A stretch of DNA of 25,886 nt from Stramenopiles sp. TOSAG23-2 (Eukaryota; Sar): NCBI GenBank assembly GCA_900128395.1, contig LT649444.1, forward strand, positions 1-25,886, in the 5' to 3' direction. Shown here one piece after another: positions 18,393 to 25,886 of the stretch; position 1 is the first letter of the stretch; each line of letters begins with the position of its first letter. Position numbers and translations under genes: made by a program. Under the pieces are notes generated by a model. It worked only from the letters and a program-made list of their open reading frames with translations, did no database searches and was not told the DNA's origin.

Positions 18393-20153
18393 ATGAGTGT
18401 AGTCAACCCTTTGCAGAAATCACAAGGGAACAAAAACAAATCACAAATAAATAAAAAGAAAAAAACGAAAAAAGTCAGTAAAAAAAGGAAAAAAGATCCT
18501 GGACATGAATACGAGGGAAAGCAACTATCTCAAAACGTTCATTACAAGCCTATCAATTTATCTACTATTTTGGCTTTTCGTTTTGATATACACAAAGGCA
18601 GTAATGTAAAATCTGTAAAGAATGAGACAAAGAAAATAATAAAACAAGAAATGAACACTTATTTCAATAAAGTTTATGGATCTTCTGTCAAAAATGTAAC
18701 TGAGTTTAAGGAGAAGAATCCAATCGCTTCTTCATGGTTTGAAGTACTAACAGATGACTATATAGAGCTCACCGAAACACAAGAAATTGAAAATATGTCT
18801 GAGATAAAGGGAAGGTTTTGTCTTGCAATCCATTTATTTCACTTTGAATATATCCAAACAAAGGAGACAACAAACTTTATATTTGAGCTAATACGTTCAA
18901 AAATAAAGGATGCTAAAGTTGGAGACTATACTATTTATCCTGTAGTGGACAAGTGCGTATCTGGAATGTCAAAACGGGTTTTCTCGAAGCATTTGACGAA
19001 ACAAGTGATAAAAGAAGGAGTTGCAAAAAAGGAGGGTTATGAACGTTTTCGAAAGGGCTTTCTGGGGGGGTTTTCGAAAGGTGCCTTTTTATATAATATT
19101 GATATGCAGCCACTAGAAATGAATAATGGTACGCTGAAATTGCCCAAAAAAAATGCCGAGTGGGAGGTGCAAGATAAAAATATTCATATGATACCGATGC
19201 ATTTCAAAACAAAAGATTATAAATATCTCGACCAAGTTCTAAAATATGAACAGTGTGAAAGTCGTGTCAAGTACGAGCCACACTATGCACCTAAGGATAT
19301 TGCAGAAATTCCAAATTATATGTTTTCTTTTAGAAAAAACAATGAAAAAGAAAACAATGAATGGGAAAAGACGCGAGATAAATTAATCAAACCGAAACTT
19401 GGCGATAGAATTGACACAATTCACCCTGGTCGTATTAGAAAACAGGAAGATAAAAAAGCCATGTTCAATGAGAAATTCATGCCAACTGATGACGACGATG
19501 ATGATGATGGTGGTGATTTTATTGAATATGAAATGATGCTTTATGATAACTCGCATGCGGATGGTACATTGTATTATCACGACACAGGGCATGATAAGGA
19601 GCTTTTGTATAAAGACAAGTTCGAAAAGAGTATCATTGTATTAAGGCCAGAAGAAATGAACCAAATGGACGAAATATGGACGAAAAAGAAGACAACAAGA
19701 TTACCTCAACATACGTTTGCAAAAAGAGATGGTAACGATACAGGTGAAATTTATAGGGCGGTTGGCTGGCTGGAAGAAGGTTTGATGTCTATGAATTGTG
19801 GTGAAGAAGCAATATTCAAATATGAAGCTATGACAGATGCATCGATTACAGGTGCATCAAAAGATTCTCCCATGAACAAAAATGAACAATATGTTCTAGT
19901 AAAGTTAAATAAGGTGGAATATGACATTGAGGGAGTAGAATGTGGTAATTTTACTTGTTGTTTAACATCTATGGGTGACCAATTAGATGCAGCTGGTGAA
20001 TTACAGGAGTACTTGCGTTGCGATTCTTCCTGTAAAAAAAACGATTCCATATGCATTGGTGGTGCGAAATGTATCAGAACTATGTGTAGGTGTAGCATGG
20101 CTTCAGCTGGATTATGTGTATTTGCTGTAGCATCCCAAACAGCCACAGATTGA
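18393..20153 (+). CDS. divergent FKBP-like protein with basic N terminus and Cys-rich tail
   Basis: 586 residues from an ATG to a TGA. The first 35 residues are highly basic (KKKKTKKVSKKRKK), suggesting nuclear or nucleolar targeting. Two segments resemble FKBP-type peptidyl-prolyl isomerase domains. Around 202-240, KQVIKEGVAKKEGYERFRKG recalls the strand entering an FKBP domain. From about 374 to 510, DFIEYEMMLYDNSHADGTLY is followed by VGWLEEGLMSMNCGEEAIF (457-475) and a final hydrophobic strand (YVLVKLNKVEYD), matching the order of GDxVxVHYxGxLxDG, GWxxGLxxMxxGE and the last beta strand. The usual AYG active-site region is not preserved (TDASITG), so isomerase activity is doubtful. An Asp run (366-372) and a Cys-rich end (C517, C522, C523, C543, C547, C554, C560, C565, C567, C574) complete it. 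The FKBP assignment is an inference. Confidence 0.6.
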   Translation: MSVVNPLQKSQGNKNKSQINKKKKTKKVSKKRKKDPGHEYEGKQLSQNVHYKPINLSTILAFRFDIHKGSNVKSVKNETKKIIKQEMNTYFNKVYGSSVKNVTEFKEKNPIASSWFEVLTDDYIELTETQEIENMSEIKGRFCLAIHLFHFEYIQTKETTNFIFELIRSKIKDAKVGDYTIYPVVDKCVSGMSKRVFSKHLTKQVIKEGVAKKEGYERFRKGFLGGFSKGAFLYNIDMQPLEMNNGTLKLPKKNAEWEVQDKNIHMIPMHFKTKDYKYLDQVLKYEQCESRVKYEPHYAPKDIAEIPNYMFSFRKNNEKENNEWEKTRDKLIKPKLGDRIDTIHPGRIRKQEDKKAMFNEKFMPTDDDDDDDGGDFIEYEMMLYDNSHADGTLYYHDTGHDKELLYKDKFEKSIIVLRPEEMNQMDEIWTKKKTTRLPQHTFAKRDGNDTGEIYRAVGWLEEGLMSMNCGEEAIFKYEAMTDASITGASKDSPMNKNEQYVLVKLNKVEYDIEGVECGNFTCCLTSMGDQLDAAGELQEYLRCDSSCKKNDSICIGGAKCIRTMCRCSMASAGLCVFAVASQTATD

Positions 20154-20326
20154 GTATATTTTTTGTATGATAATAGATGGCAACAGACAGAGACTTACCA
20201 AGGTCATTTATTTGAAAAAATTTACGCATGGTTTAATGAGAAACGTAGAATATCTCGTATTTTTTAAATGTTTTTCTATTTGTATGTGTATAAAATATTT
20301 CATTTTATAAGTGTATTAAAATGCCC

Positions 20327-20354
20327 ATTTTTCATCAACAAAAGGTTGATAACA
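20327..20354. repeat. 28-bp direct repeat, copy 1, with internal stem
   Basis: Identical to 20671-20698 at 26 of 28 positions; the two differences fall in the loop. It contains the inverted repeat ATCAAC...GTTGAT. Confidence 0.8.
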
Positions 20355-20360
20355 CATCTA

Positions 20361-20379
20361 ATGATTTATCATAAATCAT
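20361..20379. repeat. perfect 19-bp palindrome with one-base centre
   Basis: ATGATTTAT and ATAAATCAT flank a single C. It lies seven bases after the first 28-bp repeat. Confidence 0.8.
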
Positions 20380-20631
20380 ATCATATGATAATAGATACGA
20401 GCGCGCGTATTAAGTGATGTGGTTAAAATCTAAGTTATAATAATTTTACACTTCTCGTGTTAAGTAATATGCTCAATACTCAATCGCAAGAGAATAATAT
20501 GCTATCCTACTAGATAGTAAAGCTCTAATGCACCTCTGATATTATTATATAAATATTATACAGCGTTATTAAGACGTGCGCCTATACTAATTGTTATGCA
20601 TTAAAATGTGCATTTGGTGAGGAATACAATG

Positions 20632-20651
20632 AATTGTACCCTGGTACAATT
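20632..20651. repeat. perfect 9-bp stem with two-base centre
   Basis: AATTGTACC (20632-20640) and GGTACAATT (20643-20651) flank CT. Confidence 0.8.
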
Positions 20652-20670
20652 TACTCCCCACCCTCTTCAT

Positions 20671-20698
20671 ATTTTTCATCAACAGTAGGTTGATAACA
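20671..20698. repeat. 28-bp direct repeat, copy 2, with internal stem
   Basis: Second copy of the repeat at 20327-20354, in the same orientation and 344 bases downstream. The loop bases are GT instead of AA, while the ATCAAC/GTTGAT stem is unchanged. Confidence 0.8.
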
Positions 20699-20715
20699 TC
20701 TCTTTACCTCATCCG

Positions 20716-20736
20716 TAATTTCTGTTACAGAAATTA
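20716..20736. repeat. perfect 21-bp palindrome with one-base centre
   Basis: TAATTTCTGT (20716-20725) and ACAGAAATTA (20727-20736) flank a single T. Confidence 0.8.
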
Positions 20737-20749
20737 TTGACACACATTT

Positions 20750-20837
20750 TGTGAGATAGATATTAATATTGGCTTAGTCACTGCATTCTTACTCTTCAAA
20801 AGAATACAATAACTGAGGCAATAATATCTATCTCACA
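20750..20837. repeat. 88-base imperfect foldback
   Basis: The left arm (20750-20790) starts TGTGAGATAGATATTA. The right arm (about 20799-20837) is its reverse complement, apart from one three-base gap and about five substitutions, nearly all C/T differences between arms. The loop is about eight bases. It could be a decayed foldback transposable element or the template of a small-RNA hairpin. Confidence 0.75.
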
Positions 20838-20916
20838 CTAGGGTGTTAATATTCTCATATAAGAGAATACCAATGAAGGTAAATAGACGGTATCAACTTT
20901 CAGTAATGTATATATA

Positions 20917-23551
20917 TCAAACTATATCCCTTTCACGATTAGTCACCAGGTTCGTACTGCGCTCTCTAAAAGTACCACCTAAAGAGTTTGAATGTTTCCT
21001 ACCAACTAGTTGTGCTCTTAACATGGCTGTCGAATTTCTACTCATTTTTTTTTTATTCATGTATCCATATGCGTACCAAACGACTATGTAAAATACAAAC
21101 GATGCTATAAATTTCAAACAGCTAAATAGAACATAAAATAGAATGATTTGCTCGTGTACATATTTTTTATTGTAGTATTCAAATAATGCTTTAGGCAATG
21201 CTTGATGACCTGCAACTTTGCATTCTGTAGTATTAAAATGTTTTCCAGCACTACAAGTTTTATTAATGCTCCGTAAGTTTTGGACCCTTTCCTTCTTCGC
21301 AAAATACTCCACATTATAACAATCCACACATTTACCAAATTCACATTTACCATCCTCATTGACCATCCTAGTGGCCCAAATAACAATAACAAACATAATC
21401 ATATTTTCAATCGTTGAAATAATATTTGTTGCAATGAAAAAATATCTTGAAAAACGATATTTCATGCTATTGATTTTATTATTTGTTTTTATTTGGACAT
21501 TATTATTCGCTAACGAATCTATATTGTGCAAGCGTAACCATTTCATACTTAATGGTAAATCAACAAAAATTGACAATAAAACCCATGGTATTGTTTCTGC
21601 AATTAGAGCATTTATGTGAAAATAGTTAATTGATGTATTTTTCGTTGCTAAAAATTTTTTGATTTGTTGCAATTCCTCCGGCTCATTTTCGTCTTCTTCC
21701 GATTCTTCTTCTGATTCTTCGTCTTCCTCGGATACTTCTTCTGATTCTTCTTCTAATTCAGTTTTTTTTTTCCCTTTTCCTTTCTCTTCTTCTTCTTCCG
21801 ACTCGATACTGTCTCCTTCCTCTTGTTCTTCTTCTTTTTCCTGTTCCTCATCCTCATCTTCTTCATCATCATCATCGCTTTCAATATATTCTGCTGAATT
21901 TTCATTTCTATTAAAGTCTAAATCAACTTCATTTTCTCTTTTCATCTTATGCTTGTGCATGATTTTCATAATAGTGAAATTTTTTAAGCCGTCTGTACTG
22001 CATGGTCTACCATTATGACTTCTTGCTAATATAATTGCAACTAAAATAGAACGCGAAATAAAGCACATTACAAAAATACCAGCAAAACCGTACAGAAAAC
22101 CAAATATTATGGCAAACGGGACCCATGAAAAAAGACGCATCAGAATATTTAGAGAATAGTAGAAAAATGTTAAGACTTGTAACAAAATGCTTCGAAATAA
22201 ATTTCTTCCTCTCATTTCATCAGAAATTATTTGTGGAAATACGCCATATGGAACATCCCGTTCCATCAAATCTTGAAGTGTTATACCAACTTGAAAAATA
22301 CTAATACCTAAAGAGACGGCAAATAAAAATTGATTGCCGCAAAAGTCTTCATTACTTTGTCCTCCGGTTGAAATGCTATCTTCATGATTTATGTTCCATG
22401 TATTCCATACCTTTGCTAATATCAACAATTGCAAAAATATTTGCGGCATTGATTCGGTGGATAATTCAAAAACTTTATATATGATAAAACTTTCTGATTT
22501 AAAATCATCTGTAACTATATATATATATAATGCATATTTTGATACAAAGTAGTTAGTATTATGTAATTGGATGAGGAGAATAGTTATATTAGAACCATTA
22601 GTAATAAGAGTGATATACCTACCATTCATGGACAATCGAACTTCGTCTTGTAGATTATTTATTTCTGGGTCCTCTAAATCAACTGAAACACGACATGATT
22701 TAACTAGTTCTACTAACGGCCTTAACAGCGCTAAATTTACAATAATATCTATAGCTTTAAGTTTACGTGATCGATCTCTCCAGCCTCCGCAATTGGAAAC
22801 ATAATATGCATGAAAAATAGATGGTGCTATGATACAGCCAACGGCTATAAATAACCCTGTAAGATATAATAAAAGAAATATTAGTGTTAGAAAGACTAGA
22901 AAAAATTAGATCAAAAACAAGTTAGTAGTAGAGAGAGGAAGGATATAAGAAAAACTCACAAAATACACGGGACTTAACTAGAACTACTTCACCATCCTCA
23001 CCTGTAACACCTAATAGTCCATAAATTGCTATTATAACTAATACGTCTGAAATTGTATCAAAATACGCCATAGCCGTCGAACAAAGCAACTTAAAGCGTG
23101 GATATGCGTTGCCTAAATTACAAGTTTTTAATGTATCAATACAACAGCATGAAGAGCAAATATGCTGTTTACTCCTTTGCGCTTTTACCTCTGCGTAAAG
23201 AGACAATCGACGTTTAGTATCTTTCACAATTTCCTCTTTAATCTTTTTATCTAACTTTAAATGCAATCCAATCTCTAAATTTTTAAGCTCCTTCGAAATT
23301 TCGTCACTATTATGAACAGATGATGAAACCATATTTCCGTATTCATTTAGTGTTGTTGGGGGGTGTCTTTTTAAAGCAAAAGTTAAAAATAATTCACGTC
23401 CAAGTTTATTGATATTTATAAGAGTATTGTCTTTAAGAAGAATGGAATCTGTATTTTTTTTAATACCGGTTGTTAACTTTGTTCTTTGCGAATTCTTTTC
23501 GAACAAAGGATTCGTAGTCACCGTAGCAGGTCTATCTATTACGGCAGCCAT
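20917..23551 (-). CDS. polytopic membrane protein, XK-related-like, three exons
   Basis: Exons on the minus strand: 23551-22960, 22895-22623, and 22514-20917 (or 22508-20917), giving about 820 residues. The start is the ATG at 23549-23551. After a charged N-terminal region with a Cys cluster (132-144), the first membrane helix is at about 157-181 (YFDTISDVLVIIAIYGLLG). Intron 1 interrupts the second (about 198-225, FLTLIFLLLYLTGLFIAVG). A loop leads to ESMPQIFLQLLIL (309-321), resembling the ExxPQxxLQ signature of XK-related scramblase-type proteins, followed by more helices. A long Glu/Asp/Ser tract, encoded around 21670-21890, divides the protein before a second membrane region containing a Cys-rich extracytoplasmic loop. 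XK-related proteins sit in the plasma membrane and can scramble phospholipids when activated. The family link is by motif only. Confidence 0.7.
22509..22622 (-). other. probable second intron of the XK-related-like gene
   Basis: On the minus strand it begins G-GTAGGT at 22622, has an exact TACTAAC at 22558-22552, and ends at TATAG (22515, 108 bases) or CAG (22509, 114 bases). Both lengths are multiples of three and the segment has no in-frame stop, so unspliced message would still be translatable with 36 or 38 extra residues. Confidence 0.6.
22896..22959 (-). other. first intron of the XK-related-like gene
   Basis: On the minus strand it begins GTGAGT at 22959, has an exact TACTAAC at 22927-22921, and ends TTTTTTCTAG at 22896: 64 bases. 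Splicing restores a continuous hydrophobic helix across the junction and bypasses the stop at 22922-22924. Confidence 0.8.
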
Positions 23552-24293
23552 ATTTTTAATTTACTTATTGGGTCAATCCGTTTTAAATAATCAATTGGGT
23601 GTATGTACATTGTATATATACATATATATATTATATATCTGTATTTTCTATAATAATACAACAATGTATAATTAATCTGTACACCACCACCCACCACAGA
23701 GATACTAGAAGACCTATAGAATATAAATATATACGATATAGATTAAAGGTATTAATTATAGCCAGATAGCAGCTATATTAGCAACATTACCACTTTAAAA
23801 TTATTTTAAACTACGAATGCTGACGGTCAACATAGACACAGCATTGATCGTCTTAGACATAGGGTTTTAACGTATTTTCTATTTCCAACTATAAAGTTTC
23901 TGTTTTTATCATTAATTTTATCATAAAATATTGCTACCTACTCTCATATTTATCAACTATAAATACAATTAAAATAGATAAGATAGAATTATAATCCTTT
24001 TGGCCTTTTGGAAATGAAGATATTATGTTGCGGGATGGTGAAAATAATAAAAAAGAGGGGCGGGCCATATTGAGAAAGAAAAAGAATACAGTAAAACATA
24101 GTGCTATTCTGGTATTGATGTATAATACACATATATCAGTATAGCTATATCACAATACTAATAAATAATAATAGTATATATATATAGATATATATACATC
24201 GATAGATGTAACATTTACTGGTAATCTTCCTTCAAACAGATCACGATTGCATTTCACATTTAAACATCATTCAATTATTTTAACTAATAGAAA
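23552..24293. other. divergent intergenic region
   Basis: 742 bases between the XK-related-like gene (-) and the secreted protein gene (+). It contains TA microsatellites (about 23613-23636 and 24176-24196), a C-rich tract at 23682-23697 that is the reverse complement of the G-rich word at 4816-4829, and a small stem ACATC/GATGT at 24197-24210. No gene seen. Confidence 0.5.
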
Positions 24294-25451
24294 ATGAGAT
24301 TTTTGTTATTACTAGTTATAGGTTTAGTGTGTCATTCGTTTACTGATGCTCACATTCTTCGTCGCCGCTCTTCCTCTACCGAAGAAACGCGTCCACTTAG
24401 ATGTTGTAAACCAACACAAACTGGCGTAACAAAAGAAAAAATGGATGCAGCGCATCAAGGCGAGTGTTGTAAACACCCAAAAACAACGAGAGACGAAGCT
24501 AAAACAATATGTGCCAGTTTTAGTTATGTCTTGTGCACACATGCAGAGAAAAACTTAGCAAAATTCACTCACCATGCATGTACTGACCATTCGGATCCTT
24601 GGTTTGCAGACGAAGCTGCTGGATCTTCCGGTCATACGGGTCCTGCCTCTGGCTCTGGATCTTCCGGTCATACGGGTCCTGCCTCTGGCTTAGAACTTGG
24701 GAAGGGTCATAGAAGTTGGGAAGCAGTCCAAAAGATTCTGAAGGAGAAATTTAAAGGTTCTTCGTGGCCAGAGATAAGACAAAATCTTATTTCCGCTGAT
24801 GAGGAAACTCAAGAAAAAATAAGAGCCGAATTACATCAGGACCTAATGAAAAAGTATCCTGGACACTCAATTGAAGAAATCAAAAAAAAGTTGACTGACT
24901 TTAGAGATCTTTTAGATTCAGATATTCAACAGCATGCATTGCAACACTTCGATGATAAATGCCCAAAAGGGAGGTTAAAAGCAATAAAGAATGTTCTAGC
25001 ACAGTTGAAAATGGAACCTGCTTTGCAAGGGAAATCTTGGGTAATTGGGCAACTAAAATGCGACAAAGGTGCAACTACTATGGATGAGTGTCAGTGCGAC
25101 TCGCTTACAACTAATCATATACCGACTCGTACAATAGATATTGATTTTGAAAAAGAAGTACCTACAGGTACACAGGAGTTTTTGATGGTTATACGGGGTG
25201 AAAATGCAGAAAGTCCCTCGGTGCCAGTATCTTGCGATGTTATTCTTGTGGAAACCGACGCAACAAAAACAGGAACAGCCCATAGATATAAGCCAACCTA
25301 TTGCCCAAGTGCAGAAGAAACAAGAATACGTAATTTAGAAAAAACAGTATCTATGTTAAAACAAGAGGTAAAAGAGACAGAAGGTACAAGACGTCGTTTA
25401 TTATCGAAACGTCGGAGGAAGTTATTACAAAGTAAAGGTTGTAGTTCGTAA
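24294..25451 (+). CDS. secreted Cys-containing orphan protein with tandem Gly/Ser repeat
   Basis: 385 residues from an ATG. A clear signal peptide (MRFLLLLVIGLVCHSFTDA, 1-19) is followed by a tri-Arg site (23-25) that could be a processing point. The mature N-terminal part carries paired and single Cys (C37, C38, C58, C59, C73, C81, C96). Residues 110-133 are two exact copies of a 12-residue Gly/Ser/His/Thr/Pro unit. A helical region follows with a loose repeat beginning at G138 (GHRSWEAVQKIL), G155 (GSSWPEIRQNL) and G190 (GHSIEEIKKKL), then a beta-rich region with more Cys (C223, C256, C266, C268, C314, C337). It ends in a short coiled coil (343-362) and a very basic tail (RRRLLSKRRRKLL). 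No membrane segment follows the signal. It is probably extracellular or cell-wall associated. No family was recognised. Confidence 0.75.
   Translation: MRFLLLLVIGLVCHSFTDAHILRRRSSSTEETRPLRCCKPTQTGVTKEKMDAAHQGECCKHPKTTRDEAKTICASFSYVLCTHAEKNLAKFTHHACTDHSDPWFADEAAGSSGHTGPASGSGSSGHTGPASGLELGKGHRSWEAVQKILKEKFKGSSWPEIRQNLISADEETQEKIRAELHQDLMKKYPGHSIEEIKKKLTDFRDLLDSDIQQHALQHFDDKCPKGRLKAIKNVLAQLKMEPALQGKSWVIGQLKCDKGATTMDECQCDSLTTNHIPTRTIDIDFEKEVPTGTQEFLMVIRGENAESPSVPVSCDVILVETDATKTGTAHRYKPTYCPSAEETRIRNLEKTVSMLKQEVKETEGTRRRLLSKRRRKLLQSKGCSS
24619..24690 (+). repeat. perfect 2 x 36-bp tandem duplication within the secreted protein gene
   Basis: Units 24619-24654 and 24655-24690 are identical at all 36 positions and add exactly 12 codons each, so the reading frame is kept. 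Confidence 0.9.
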
Positions 25452-25886
25452 ATCTTAATCTTTGTTTATGGATATGGTTTTAAAATGTCATTTTATATAA
25501 AATTTTCTCTTACTCATATATTTCATATTCATGTACGCTAATTTTCCTACGAAAAACTGTTTACTGGATGAATTTTTTTACACTTTCCCCAAATTTTCTG
25601 TGTTTGCTCTACTAATAAGAAAAAATCGCAGCAGAAGCTGAAGCGTGCAAGCTATGAATAAGATTTTAACCATTATTACTATGATACTTTGTAATGATAT
25701 CATATCATACTCGTAAATTGATTGTACAGGAAATATGATATATCATTATATCATTTATCATAATTATTATTTCTGGTAATTACATACATATTATATTATA
25801 CAGTATGATATGTGAGTAAATATCATATCATATCATATATATGTGTTTTTCTCTTACTCATATGTTATATAAAATTCTTTTACTCC
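25452..25886. other. right-edge AT-rich region with repeated words
   Basis: 435 bases after the secreted protein gene. The 17-mer TTTTCTCTTACTCATAT occurs at 25503-25519 and again at 25847-25863, and ATATC/GATAT words cluster from 25690 to 25840. No gene was recognised. Confidence 0.5.

Larger units (their letters stand above)
20154..20916. other. convergent intergenic region dense in palindromes and foldbacks
   Basis: 763 bases between two 3' ends, with an unusual number of perfect or near-perfect inverted repeats between 20327 and 20869. They include two copies of a 28-bp stem-loop-bearing repeat and an 88-base foldback, all listed separately. Smaller stems are ATACG/CGTAT (20395-20410), CTATC/GATAG (20502-20517) and TATTCTC/GAGAATA (20850-20869). 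No coding frame or known RNA family was recognised. Confidence 0.7.

Noticed and set aside
21659..22018. Ser-rich plus-strand open frame
   Set aside because: Reverse reading of the Glu/Asp tract in the XK-related-like gene; GAA/GAT codons read as TTC/ATC/TCT on the other strand.
22627..22635. Start of a separate gene at about 22635
   Set aside because: The codon there is TTG, and the frame continues upstream through an intron into the exon at 23551-22960. It is one gene.
22857..22959. A 103-base version of intron 1 using the CAG at 22857
   Set aside because: It is also in frame, but it skips the nearer CTAG, which is 25 bases after TACTAAC, and removes half of a strongly hydrophobic helix. 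The 64-base intron is the better model.
1..25886. Giant-virus or endogenous viral origin suggested by AT-richness and gene density
   Set aside because: Spliceosomal introns, an INCENP-type gene and typical eukaryotic multidomain proteins, with no capsid, packaging or viral polymerase genes.

Overview
This is nuclear DNA from an AT-rich unicellular eukaryote (roughly 70% A+T by eye). The evidence is long Asn-, Lys- and Glu-rich coding regions, spliceosomal introns with GT...AG ends and a TACTAAC-type branch site, use of all three stop codons, and a chromosomal-passenger (INCENP-type) protein. A carotenoid oxygenase and a GMC flavoprotein would suit an alga or stramenopile-like protist. The sequence alone does not fix the lineage, and nothing points to a bacterial, organellar or viral origin. 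No tRNA, rRNA, CRISPR array or intact transposon was seen.

Layout, left to right: a possible C-terminal exon at the left edge (118-338, +); a GMC oxidoreductase (495-2354, -); a membrane-anchored or secreted kelch-propeller protein (2785-4542, -); a small two-membrane-segment coiled-coil protein (5285-6058, +); an INCENP-like protein with SAP and IQ motifs (6420-9152, -); a Lys-rich protein with a degenerate EF-hand (10032-10607, -); an 85-base assembly gap (11482-11566); a two-exon tandem-MYND protein (11634-14099, +); a five-helix membrane protein (14631-15716, +); a carotenoid cleavage oxygenase (15957-17564, -); a divergent FKBP-like protein (18393-20153, +); a three-exon XK-related-like membrane protein (20917-23551, -); and a secreted Cys-containing orphan (24294-25451, +). 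There are about eleven genes at 2-2.5 kb spacing, often as divergent or convergent neighbours. There is no sign of an operon or of a shared pathway.

Two genes look broken when read as plain open frames but become coherent when spliced. The MYND gene needs a 159-base intron that restores the first zinc finger. The XK-related-like gene needs a 64-base intron and probably a second, frame-neutral intron of 108 or 114 bases. The most notable protein is the INCENP-like one: a recognisable C-terminal IN-box and a CEN-like N terminus bracket a SAP motif and paired IQ motifs. The most notable non-coding signal is the density of perfect palindromes and foldbacks in the gap at 20154-20916, with a smaller cluster at 4902-5101.
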